From positions 1 through 24,116 of IMG/VR virus record IMGVR_UViG_3300025413_000126: a stretch of DNA of 24,116 bases, one strand, 5' to 3'. Numbering within the stretch: position 1 is the first letter of the stretch; each line of letters opens with the position of its first letter. The position numbers and the translations under genes were made by a program. The notes beneath the pieces were generated by a model. The model was not told where the DNA came from. It did not search any database and worked only from the letters and a program-made list of their open reading frames with translations. Positions 16,826-23,211 of this stretch are shown one piece after another. This stretch comes from a virus.

Positions 16826-17914
16826 TTATTTCTCAGTTGCGGCACTAATATACTTGCCGTATTTGGCATGGAAATCATCAAAGCATTTGATTTCATCTGG
16901 ATCCAATGGCAGTTTGTAAGTGCTCAAAGCCAATTTAGTACCCATAATAACCAATTCTGTTTCAAAGTTATTCATCATAAATTCGAAAAAGTTGTTAACT
17001 TGATCATTCCAGTTTTTAACGTTCTTTTCGCAAGAATCTTTCAATTCATAGCACAAAGACACAGTCAAAGAGTACATGGCACTAATTTCTTTAGAGTCCA
17101 TTTTCTTAACTTTGCCATTCAAAATGTCGCTTGGATTAGGCATTTTGCCGGCAATTTTACGGTGGGCCATAAAGCTAACAGCCAATCCTTCACCAACTGA
17201 GCCTGATACCAAGTCTGTTAGTGTATCTACATCTACGTCATCATCCGTTAGCAATTCGCTTACAAAACTCCAAGAACGTGGAGTAGCAAAAGCACGTGAG
17301 CTAGATTTTGGATCGAAATCGTACAAGCTCTTTTTAGAGAAGCTCAAGAAACCAACTACGTCCTTATGGATCTTGTTCTCAACTGCCCACTCGAAATAGT
17401 CATCCCAGTTAACAGTCATTTCCAAGTGTACAAAACGGTTAGCCAACGGAGCAGGCATACGGAATGTAACACCTTTGTCAGTTTCACGATTACCAGCCGC
17501 AACAATTGAAACATTGTCTGGCAAGTGGTAAGTGCCTACACGACGATTCAAAATCAATTGATAAGCCGCCGCCTGTACAGCAGGAGCCGCAGAGTTCATT
17601 TCGTCTAAGAATAAGACGATTTGTTTATGCTGACTTGCTAGTTCTTTGCTAGGCAATTCAGCAGGAGGTGCCCAGCGCATGGTACCATCGTTGCTATCAA
17701 AATATGGAATACCTTTAATATCTGTAGGTTCCCACAAACTCAAACGTACATCAATTACGTGAGCTTCTAATTCTTCACCCAACTGTTTAATAATATCAGA
17801 CTTGCCAATACCTGGAGGACCCCAAAGGAAAATTGGACGCTTATTTTTAAAAGCCTTACGCAAAGACTTTTTGGCGCCGCTTGGGCCCACTGTACGGCTG
17901 GAAATTTCTGGCAT
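16826..17914 (-). CDS. MoxR-type AAA+ ATPase
   Basis: 362 aa. Walker A GPPGIGKS at residues 32-39, Walker B with LFLDE at 101-105, a sensor-1 Asn142 in SIVAAGNRE, and the MoxR-like APLANRFVHLEM segment with a probable Arg finger. The N-terminal half is the nucleotide-binding domain; the C-terminal ~170 residues are helical. MoxR ATPases usually work with VWA-domain partners to remodel or activate protein complexes, and the next gene downstream encodes one. It has its own sigma70-type promoter upstream and a CUUCGG hairpin downstream. The phage function of this conserved pair is not known. Confidence 0.85.
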   Translation of the reverse strand: MPEISSRTVGPSGAKKSLRKAFKNKRPIFLWGPPGIGKSDIIKQLGEELEAHVIDVRLSLWEPTDIKGIPYFDSNDGTMRWAPPAELPSKELASQHKQIVLFLDEMNSAAPAVQAAAYQLILNRRVGTYHLPDNVSIVAAGNRETDKGVTFRMPAPLANRFVHLEMTVNWDDYFEWAVENKIHKDVVGFLSFSKKSLYDFDPKSSSRAFATPRSWSFVSELLTDDDVDVDTLTDLVSGSVGEGLAVSFMAHRKIAGKMPNPSDILNGKVKKMDSKEISAMYSLTVSLCYELKDSCEKNVKNWNDQVNNFFEFMMNNFETELVIMGTKLALSTYKLPLDPDEIKCFDDFHAKYGKYISAATEK

Positions 17915-17929
17915 TTTAGTTCCTATCTT

Positions 17930-17952
17930 AAAAAAATGTTATTTAAAATAAC
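17930..17952 (-). promoter_or_regulatory. AT-rich hairpin plus T7 tract in the ATPase leader
   Basis: On the - strand GTTATTTTAAATAAC (17952-17938) is self-complementary and is followed after one A by seven T residues (17936-17930). The stem is A/T-only apart from its ends, so it is weak. It could be an attenuator between promoter and ATPase start, or chance in an AT-rich leader. Confidence 0.35.
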
Positions 17953-17967
17953 GCTGTGTAAGTATGT

Positions 17968-17996
17968 ATTGTATAGGAAAGTAGAGTGTATGTCAA
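17968..17996 (-). promoter_or_regulatory. sigma70-type promoter for the ATPase gene
   Basis: Reading leftward: TTGACA (17996-17991), a 17-base spacer, TACAAT (17973-17968). The -35 is perfect and the -10 matches 5/6. It overlaps the last codons of the upstream gene and leaves a leader of about 48 bases before the ATPase ATG. Confidence 0.78.
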
Positions 17997-18400
17997 CTGT
18001 TATCTGTGTTAGCAAGTTCTTTTTCTCGCTCATTCATGGCTTTAATTATGCCAAATTTTCTAATGTCGTCTGAAAACAACATTAGCTCAAAACCTTTGCG
18101 TTCTGAAAAGACAGTGATTGACATTGGAGTTAGGTAATATGGACAATCAACATACCTTTCCAAAAATATGATAGTTTGGGGACTTAGTTCGATTGGTTCA
18201 GTAAATGGAATCTCGTACTCTTTCAAATCCAATTCTTGAACTAAAAATTCATAGCCCTCTTCACTTAAACGAAAATTATTTTGTTTACCTGCTCTAGTAC
18301 TTTGCCACCATTTACGACTGAACAGTTGTAAATTGGCATCATCTGTACTCTTGCCCCATTGTTGCAAAAAAATCTTAGTTAGGGCATCGCGTGTTATCAT
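17993..18400 (-). CDS. Conserved hypothetical phage protein
   Basis: 135 aa. The first third is helical with a KWWQSTRAGKQNNFRLSEEG segment that could be a small winged-helix-like or nucleic-acid-contacting domain. The rest includes ELSPQTIIFLERYVDCPYYL and MSITVFSERKGFELMLFSDD. Similar proteins occur in marine T4-like phages but have no known role. It overlaps its upstream neighbour by 4 bases, and its last codons contain the -35 of the ATPase promoter. Confidence 0.72.
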   Translation of the reverse strand: MITRDALTKIFLQQWGKSTDDANLQLFSRKWWQSTRAGKQNNFRLSEEGYEFLVQELDLKEYEIPFTEPIELSPQTIIFLERYVDCPYYLTPMSITVFSERKGFELMLFSDDIRKFGIIKAMNEREKELANTDNS

Positions 18401-18681
18401 TTTATTATAGTGCCTTGAGTTAGCATTACTACTTGGAAATCGTCGACACCAAAAGTTTGGTTCAATTTCTTTGCCAAATTATGTGCATGGCCAGGATTTG
18501 AGAAAGAAACTTTTTTGTACTTCGGGCCTGGATAGCTGGTAAGGCTATTGAATGACTTTAGATTAAAAGGCTCGTTCTTATAGAATACTGCCCAGATGGC
18601 CTCTGCCTCTAATACTTGTTCGGCTTTGTACGTTTTCTTGTTAATGTGTTCTAATAGTATCTTTGGTTTTGGTCTTGCCAT
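18397..18681 (-). CDS. Conserved hypothetical phage protein
   Basis: 94 aa, Lys-rich: MARPKPKILLEHINKKTYKA, AIWAVFYKNEPFNLKSFNS, YPGPKYKKVSFSNPGHA. I recognise this as a small protein well conserved in cyanophage-type myoviruses, with no assigned function. Its ATG directly follows a perfect 8-bp stem and a late-promoter-like octamer, so its translation may differ between early and late transcripts. Confidence 0.78.
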   Translation of the reverse strand: MARPKPKILLEHINKKTYKAEQVLEAEAIWAVFYKNEPFNLKSFNSLTSYPGPKYKKVSFSNPGHAHNLAKKLNQTFGVDDFQVVMLTQGTIIK

Positions 18682-18682
18682 A

Positions 18683-18709
18683 ATATGCGTCCCGGTAATG
18701 TACGCATAT
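18683..18709 (-). promoter_or_regulatory. Start-codon-proximal hairpin overlapping a late promoter
   Basis: On the - strand ATATGCGT (18709-18702) and ACGCATAT (18690-18683) form a perfect 8-bp stem around an 11-base loop. The ATG at 18681 is one base past the stem, and the only Shine-Dalgarno-like bases (GGGA) fall at the loop/stem border. The 5' arm shares a base with the late-promoter octamer, so transcripts from that promoter would lack most of the arm. Confidence 0.6.
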
Positions 18710-18716
18710 ATTTATC
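18709..18716 (-). promoter_or_regulatory. T4-type late promoter candidate (GATAAATA)
   Basis: GATAAATA on the - strand in the 36-base gap upstream of the gene ending at 18397. It is followed by ...CGTACATTAC and CGGG, a leader also present after the octamer at 19485-19478. Confidence 0.6.
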
Positions 18717-18717
18717 T

Positions 18718-18963
18718 TTATTTGTCTTCAAAACCACCACCATCCATTGTAACACTAATAACTTCAGTATCTTGACTTGTTTTTAATTGGTTAAACAACG
18801 TTTCGTAATCTTGTAGTAGCTTATCTTGTATTTCAGCAAGTGCTAAACTTAACAACCTAGCCGTTTGAATAGGTATTCTTACTTCTTTTTGTTGAGTAAG
18901 TTCAGCACTTCTGATTACTTGAATAAGATTTGTGATTGGTGTTAGATTAATCTGATTTTGCAT
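18718..18963 (-). CDS. Small conserved hypothetical protein
   Basis: 81 aa from ATG18963; a TTG two codons upstream is possible but less likely. Mostly helical: LTPITNLIQVIRSAELTQQK, IPIQTARLLSLALAEIQDKL, with a Gly/Asp-rich end (VTMDGGGFEDK). The start overlaps the upstream gene by 17 bases. No known motif. A late-promoter-like element begins almost at once after its stop. Confidence 0.7.
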   Translation of the reverse strand: MQNQINLTPITNLIQVIRSAELTQQKEVRIPIQTARLLSLALAEIQDKLLQDYETLFNQLKTSQDTEVISVTMDGGGFEDK

Positions 18964-19426
18964 TAGCAAGTACCTGTTTCATTTCAAATTCAGTTTTAAA
19001 AGGTCCACGATACTCATTGCGTTCTAAAGTAATAACCTTAGGACAAAAGCTCTTAACCCAACCTTTATTGAATTTAATTACATAATAGCCTGCACAGTAT
19101 AGACTTTTACTAGCATTGCTCTTGGTAAACAATGGAAGTTTGCGTCTTACATCATACATACTATTATAAGGCTTTACACTTGTGGCAAACCCGTGACATT
19201 CATTAGGTTCTGCTTGTGTAACTTTAACTTTAGTGTTGTTTAAAAAGAATCCTTCTCCAAATTGCTTGGTAAGGTCTTGTTTTTTGTTAAACATAACTTC
19301 ACCTGATGTACTGCTCAGTATGAATTTATTGTTTTCTTTTTTGTGTAGTGTTGCGATCTTAGCGCCGTCTTGCTCTACGATCCAAAACTTACCATCCACA
19401 ATAGGCTTGGCATGTATCTCTGTCAT
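18947..19426 (-). CDS. Conserved hypothetical phage protein
   Basis: 159 aa, basic, probably beta-rich: FWIVEQDGAKIATLHKKENN, FILSSTSGEVMF, GYYVIKFNKGWVKSFCPKV, LERNEYRGPFKTEFEM. Related proteins appear in marine myoviruses and I know no function. AAGGAG lies 7 bases before the ATG. It is preceded by a 61-base leader containing a late-type octamer and a short GC-rich hairpin, so it can probably be expressed late as well as by read-through. Confidence 0.72.
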   Translation of the reverse strand: MTEIHAKPIVDGKFWIVEQDGAKIATLHKKENNKFILSSTSGEVMFNKKQDLTKQFGEGFFLNNTKVKVTQAEPNECHGFATSVKPYNSMYDVRRKLPLFTKSNASKSLYCAGYYVIKFNKGWVKSFCPKVITLERNEYRGPFKTEFEMKQVLANAKSD

Positions 19427-19477
19427 AATTTTCTCCTTAATATTACAAGGGCCCTGACGGCACCCGAGTAATGTACG

Positions 19478-19485
19478 TATTTATC
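19478..19485 (-). promoter_or_regulatory. T4-type late promoter candidate (GATAAATA) with GC-rich leader hairpin
   Basis: GATAAATA on the - strand, 51 bases upstream of ATG19426. It is followed by CGTACATTACTCGGG, the same leader motif as at 18716-18695. The leader then has a bulged hairpin at 19465-19449 (GGGTGCC / GGGCCC) ahead of AAGGAG. Confidence 0.6.
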
Positions 19486-19487
19486 TC

Positions 19488-19991
19488 TCATTCTTCGACA
19501 AAATCTACTACATTGCCGTCAGCATCTGCACAGATAATACGCACGGTTTCGCCAGCTTCGTTTTTAATTTCAATTGGTCCCCAGATCCACCATTCAGTTT
19601 CATCTTGATACCAACCGTCTTCGTCACGATCCTCTAAATCGTAGATGCTGTTTTCATCAATGAACTCTTGAAGCTCATCTTCCTCTTCTTCAGTAAGATC
19701 TACAAACTCAGTATCATACCAGCAACCGCCGTCAAACATTTCAACAAGTTCAACACTTTCAATATTATTAACTTCACAGTCTAGCATATTAATGCTGTCT
19801 TTCTTGCCATCGCCTCCGGGAACAAAAGTAAACTCAAACTCTGGAGGATTGTCGTCTGTAGTTTCTACAGTCCATTCACCATAACGGAAACCGTTAGTAG
19901 TGATAATTTTACCTTCGCCTTCACGTCGAACCCAAAATTCAACTTCTTGACAAGATTTTTTATAATGTGTGCTAACGGTCCATGTTGCCAT
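19488..19991 (-). CDS. Highly acidic conserved hypothetical protein
   Basis: 167 aa with roughly 47 Asp/Glu and only about a dozen Lys/Arg. The most acidic stretch is DLTEEEEDELQEFIDENS. The N-terminal part is beta-like (EFWVRREGEGKIITTNGFRY, FEFTFVPGG) and the end has WWIWGPIEIKN. AGGGG precedes the ATG. Proteins like it are shared among cyanophage-type myoviruses. The charge resembles DNA-mimic proteins, but nothing else supports that role. Confidence 0.75.
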   Translation of the reverse strand: MATWTVSTHYKKSCQEVEFWVRREGEGKIITTNGFRYGEWTVETTDDNPPEFEFTFVPGGDGKKDSINMLDCEVNNIESVELVEMFDGGCWYDTEFVDLTEEEEDELQEFIDENSIYDLEDRDEDGWYQDETEWWIWGPIEIKNEAGETVRIICADADGNVVDFVEE

Positions 19992-20001
19992 GTTTATCCC
20001 C

Positions 20002-20196
20002 TTATTCTGCTAATGGTAAAGACAATGCTTCTTTGATAGCGTCAATCAGTTCTTCTTCTGTACCAACAATAACTTTAGCATTTTTCCAATCGTCGGTGTC
20101 ATCACGTCCGCCGACTTCAATCATAAATCCATTGTCGTAACGATTGATTGTAAATGACTCGTTAGCCTTAACTAGTTTATCTGTAATTGCACTCAT
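20002..20196 (-). CDS. Small acidic conserved hypothetical protein
   Basis: 64 aa: SAITDKLVKANESFTINRYD, MIEVGGRDDTDDWKNAKVIV, then a helix EELIDAIKEALSL. The beta-then-helix layout suggests a small compact domain, and similar proteins occur in cyanophage-type myoviruses. It overlaps the exonuclease stop by ATGA, with AAGGAG inside the exonuclease's last codons. Function unknown. Confidence 0.75.
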   Translation of the reverse strand: MSAITDKLVKANESFTINRYDNGFMIEVGGRDDTDDWKNAKVIVGTEEELIDAIKEALSLPLAE

Positions 20197-21185
20197 TTAA
20201 TTTCTCCTTGATATTTTGCCTGAAATGGCTCTGCATACTGCTGAATGTTATCAGCGATCTTTTTCATATCCCAAGCATTGCAGAACTTGAGCATACGAAT
20301 ACCTACTTGACTAACTTCTTTTGGCACCGCGTTAGTTTTGATTGTTTCTTTAATTTTATTCTTAATGTCTTCAGGCTGTGCTGTTAAGTCGCACAACTGT
20401 ACATTGCGTTGATAATCTTCTAGGACTCTGTGTTCGACACCATTATGGTCGACCCAACGTTGCAACATTAGATTGTTCCAATTATATCCGCGAGTCTTAC
20501 GATCTTGAAATGCCTCCATGAGACCAACTTTATTCTTTGACCCTTTCGTACGAACTCCCGGGTAAGCCGAAAACACATTGTCGGATGTGTCGCCTCGCAT
20601 ACATTTTTCGAATAGCATCCATTCTGGATCTTGTGCAGGCTTAGGCTCTCCCGTCTTTTTGTCTTTAACTGGTTTACCTTTTGCATCAAATATTCCTTCG
20701 TGTGTAATATGTAAGTCACCTACACCGTTATATTGACTTACATTAGGGCCGATTAGCTGTGCAAAATCGCCATCTGTCGAAATAATAACATGTTTTGCAT
20801 CTGGATGTGCTTGTATCCAACCTGCAATCAAGTCATCTGCTTCTAAGTTTTCATGACGCATTACAGTACAGTTAGTCTTTTCTGTAATGAAATTTTTAAA
20901 TTCGTCAAATGCTTCCCAGAACAATTTATCTTCATCTTGTTCTTTTTGTGTCATAGCCGCACGAGTTTCTTGCCTATTAGCTTTGTATGGCTTATAAACA
21001 TCTTTACGCCAGCTACGACCTTCGAGACAGAATACTACATGTGTGCCTCCAAAGTCTTGCCATGCTTTCTTAATACTGTTAAAAGTAATATGAAATGCCA
21101 TGCCAAGTTTAATATCAGCACTACCTTGTACTACATGTCTAGCACGAAAAAACGTATTAGCAGTATCGACTACAATATATGTCAT
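20193..21185 (-). CDS. 5'-3' exonuclease / T4 RNase H-like (FEN family)
   Basis: 330 aa. The metal-binding acidic residues of FEN-type nucleases are in order: Asp7 in VVDTANTFFRARH, Glu115 with Asp117 and Asp118 in NLEADDLIAGW, Asp138/Asp140 in IISTDGDFAQL, and Asp199/Asp202 in MRGDTSDNVFSAYPGV at the start of the helix-turn-helix segment. GRSWRKDVYKPYKANR carries the basic residues of the arch region. In T4 the enzyme (rnh) removes RNA primers and flaps from lagging strands in the cytoplasm. Length is close to T4 RNase H (about 305 aa). It overlaps both neighbours by ATGA. Confidence 0.9.
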   Translation of the reverse strand: MTYIVVDTANTFFRARHVVQGSADIKLGMAFHITFNSIKKAWQDFGGTHVVFCLEGRSWRKDVYKPYKANRQETRAAMTQKEQDEDKLFWEAFDEFKNFITEKTNCTVMRHENLEADDLIAGWIQAHPDAKHVIISTDGDFAQLIGPNVSQYNGVGDLHITHEGIFDAKGKPVKDKKTGEPKPAQDPEWMLFEKCMRGDTSDNVFSAYPGVRTKGSKNKVGLMEAFQDRKTRGYNWNNLMLQRWVDHNGVEHRVLEDYQRNVQLCDLTAQPEDIKNKIKETIKTNAVPKEVSQVGIRMLKFCNAWDMKKIADNIQQYAEPFQAKYQGEIK

Positions 21186-21634
21186 TGAACCTCGGCTCTT
21201 CCGCCGCCTAATTTACTTACATTAATAAAACCAGCACTTGATCTACTAGGATCCTGTCCTGCCTCTGCTAGCATGTTTGCGGCCAAATCTCTAAACCAGC
21301 GATCAACAATTTCTTCTTCAGGATCGCCTTCAAAACCATAACCAGCTGCCTTTAATTGTACTATAAACTCTGGGTTCCAGTCAAGCTCAAAGAAGCCATT
21401 ACGAATGTTTTCCTTGTTTACATGTGTATCCAACACACTAACCCAAGGTTCGCCACGTATTGTTGCACGTTCTTTGGGAGTTAATTTGGCAATGCGTTCA
21501 GATTCTACTGCATCTTTTTCAGCACTTTGAGCTTCTGCGGTACGTGCTAGTGCATCGGCTTCCATTTGTTTAAGTACTGCTAAGTTTTCTTCTAACTTAT
21601 CAATACCTAACAGTCGTTTAATCAATTTTTTCAT
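21182..21634 (-). CDS. Conserved hypothetical phage protein with charged N-terminal helix
   Basis: 150 aa from ATG21634 (MKKLIKRLLGIDKLEENL), preferred over the longer frame because that extension overlaps the whole Cys-rich end of the upstream gene. An amphipathic basic start is followed by a coiled-coil-like helix (LKQMEADALARTAEAQSAEK), then a compact domain: KERATIRGEPWVSVLDTHVN, NGFFELDWNPEFIVQLKAAG, EEEIVDRWFRDL. I recognise the C-terminal part as conserved in cyanophage-type myoviruses; role unknown. Confidence 0.8.
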   Translation of the reverse strand: MKKLIKRLLGIDKLEENLAVLKQMEADALARTAEAQSAEKDAVESERIAKLTPKERATIRGEPWVSVLDTHVNKENIRNGFFELDWNPEFIVQLKAAGYGFEGDPEEEIVDRWFRDLAANMLAEAGQDPSRSSAGFINVSKLGGGRAEVQ

Positions 21635-21779
21635 TTTTTGGTTCCATACAAGTACAGTCTCTTCCTTGCCTACAATTACCAGTGCAAGCACTATTGGTAA
21701 AACTAGCGCCTTTTAAAAAAAGTAAAACCAGTAATACTAATAGTATCCAACCAATAATAATGCAAGCATAAAAGAACAT
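21618..21779 (-). CDS. Small membrane protein with cytosolic Cys cluster
   Basis: 53 aa from ATG21779, which begins 1 base after the queE stop. Residues ~2-23 are one hydrophobic helix (FFYACIIIGWILLVLLVLLF), followed by KGASFTNSACTGNCRQGRDC and a further TC, giving the pattern C-x3-C-x5-C-x-C. Short single-helix proteins ending in a CxxxC...RxCxC cluster are seen in other phages; the cluster might bind metal or form disulfides. The last 17 bases overlap the next gene. Confidence 0.7.
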   Translation of the reverse strand: MFFYACIIIGWILLVLLVLLFLKGASFTNSACTGNCRQGRDCTCMEPKNEKID

Positions 21780-21780
21780 G

Positions 21781-22638
21781 TTAAGTACCCCATTCGTTTT
21801 TAAATAAAGGCACTTGTAGTCGATCACTGTAGCGTAAGCCTGCCTTCATAGCCAATTCTGCTACACGACGATTGTTTAATGCATAGACACTTTCGACACC
21901 ACCAACTGGCATTAGATATACTGCGCCTGTAAATCCTGCAAGTCTGTAAATGTCCATAACTTCGATAGCTTCATATGCATCATCTTCTGTTGCTACTACA
22001 AATTTAAGATATGTATAGCCTACATCTTGATATTGTAGCAATACATCTGGGCGAATAGCATCTTGACGCTTTTCACCACTATTACTTAACTTAGCACTAA
22101 CACTAAATGTAACATCTCTGGCATACAACTGCCCTTCGCTCTTTTGCCATTTTAGCAAATAACGTTGGAAGTCATCCGTTAATGCTTGAGTTCCGTTTGT
22201 TTCAAATGTAAGTTCTTTCAATGCTAGCATGTTAGGATGATCTAGAAGATCAGGATAAACACGTTGCCAGCCTAATAAAGGTTCTCCACCTGTAATAACT
22301 AAATGTTCGTCTTGCCATTGATGGTATGGGAGAATTTCCATAATACGATCTGCTATAGCATCTGTAGTAAGCATTGGACTAAGGTCCTTAAAACTAGGAT
22401 GCCAGCTAGCATAGCTATCACAGCCAGTAGACACTAGTGGAAGTTCTTCATATTTGTTATATAAATGTACTACAGTAGCAATATCTTCGGCTTCCGTACT
22501 TAACTCACCACGTGGCATACCAAAACCTTGACAGCGGAAATTACATCCAAAAGTTCTAAGGAACACACTGGGCACTCCCATATATCTACCCTCTCCCTGT
22601 ATAGAGTAGAAAAGTTCCGCTATCTTAATCTTTGACAT
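21781..22638 (-). CDS. queE: 7-carboxy-7-deazaguanine synthase QueE, phage type with loop insertion
   Basis: 285 aa. QueE is a radical-SAM enzyme turning 6-carboxy-tetrahydropterin into CDG, the step after FolE and QueD on the route to preQ0 (queuosine tRNA or 7-deazaguanine DNA). Family marks: FYSIQGEGRYMGVPSVFLRT at the N-terminus, HLVITGGEPLLGW, FETNGT and a Pro/Gly-rich C-terminal part. The cluster motif is unusual: Cys32-x3-Cys36 is present, but the third Cys expected three residues on is Phe39. A Cys in the right sequence context (GCDSYASW, Cys73) follows a ~34-residue insertion, giving C-x3-C-x36-C. The start overlaps the HNH gene by 14 bases. Its first 15 codons are repeated, synonymously recoded, upstream at 23265. 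Confidence 0.92.
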   Translation of the reverse strand: MSKIKIAELFYSIQGEGRYMGVPSVFLRTFGCNFRCQGFGMPRGELSTEAEDIATVVHLYNKYEELPLVSTGCDSYASWHPSFKDLSPMLTTDAIADRIMEILPYHQWQDEHLVITGGEPLLGWQRVYPDLLDHPNMLALKELTFETNGTQALTDDFQRYLLKWQKSEGQLYARDVTFSVSAKLSNSGEKRQDAIRPDVLLQYQDVGYTYLKFVVATEDDAYEAIEVMDIYRLAGFTGAVYLMPVGGVESVYALNNRRVAELAMKAGLRYSDRLQVPLFKNEWGT

Positions 22639-23164
22639 TACAATATTCCTTTATTTCATTTAATGACATATATTTTTTCTCACAACTATAACCTTCTTTT
22701 TTATATTTTCCAGGCAAGCACCAATTTCTAATCGTAGTAGCATTAACATTATAATGTTTTCCTGCATGTTGTAAAGACGGAAAACTCCCGTCTGGAGTTA
22801 TAACTAACATTTTCCAATTAGGTCTATCATCACGATCTTTTTTAGTTATAGTATCTTCTATAAACGGAACTTCAAAATTTCTATCTAAATAATCTATTGC
22901 GGTTTTAAGGTATTCAACATTGTCCTGAAATTTTCCAAGAGCTGTATTACAATTAGTACACAACAATCCTCTAACTTTAAGAGTAGTGTGGCAGTGATCT
23001 ACCGCAAGGGCTCTTTCTAACGGATCTGGATTTTTACAAATAGCACATACAAAATTTTGTTCTTTTAGAACAAAATCGTATTGATTTTTGTTTATTCCAA
23101 ATTTTCTCATTAAGTCATTCTTTTTTCTACGGTTTTGTGTTTGTTCTTTAGACTGTTTAGGCAT
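22625..23164 (-). CDS. HNH / endonuclease VII-like putative homing endonuclease
   Basis: 179 aa from ATG23164, which has GAGGAG at good spacing; a GTG at 23209 lies upstream of the late promoter and is rejected. The nuclease core is CAIC (Cys40, Cys43), VDHCHTT (Asp56-His57, His59) and GLLCTNCNTALGKF (Cys69, Cys72, Asn73), the zinc-bound beta-beta-alpha-metal fold of endonuclease VII/HNH proteins. Residues ~122-150 (TPDGSFPSLQHAGKHYNVNA, then TTIRNWC) resemble the helix-turn-helix DNA-binding modules found at the ends of homing endonucleases. It sits between a 17-codon queE fragment and complete queE, its stop lying within queE's first codons. This context supports intronless homing; target cleavage is inferred. 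Confidence 0.85.
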   Translation of the reverse strand: MPKQSKEQTQNRRKKNDLMRKFGINKNQYDFVLKEQNFVCAICKNPDPLERALAVDHCHTTLKVRGLLCTNCNTALGKFQDNVEYLKTAIDYLDRNFEVPFIEDTITKKDRDDRPNWKMLVITPDGSFPSLQHAGKHYNVNATTIRNWCLPGKYKKEGYSCEKKYMSLNEIKEYCNVKD

Positions 23165-23182
23165 AAGTGTCTCCTCACACTT
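23165..23182 (-). promoter_or_regulatory. RBS-sequestering hairpin of the HNH gene
   Basis: On the - strand AAGTGT (23182-23177) and ACACTT (23170-23165) form a 6-bp stem with GAGGAG, the Shine-Dalgarno sequence, as the whole loop. The ATG follows immediately. A second AAGTGT plus an anti-Shine-Dalgarno TCCTC at 23211-23196 could pair with the same GAGGAGACACTT in longer transcripts. Confidence 0.7.
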
Positions 23183-23189
23183 ATTTATA
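23182..23189 (-). promoter_or_regulatory. Perfect T4-type late promoter (TATAAATA) for the HNH gene
   Basis: TATAAATA on the - strand is identical to the T4 late core. Start is expected about 6 bases downstream, near 23176, which is after the 5' arm of the RBS hairpin. Late transcripts would therefore expose GAGGAG, while read-through transcripts would hide it. Confidence 0.75.
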
Positions 23190-23211
23190 CAAGGCGAGGA
23201 AATATACACTT

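Noticed and set aside
21781-22638. Loss of a catalytic cysteine in QueE
   Set aside because: The missing third Cys position is explained by an insertion: Cys73 in the conserved CDSYASW context can replace it, and the rest of the enzyme is intact.
23165-23209. GTG23209 as the start of the HNH gene
   Set aside because: It would place the late promoter and RBS hairpin inside the gene; ATG23164 has GAGGAG at normal spacing.
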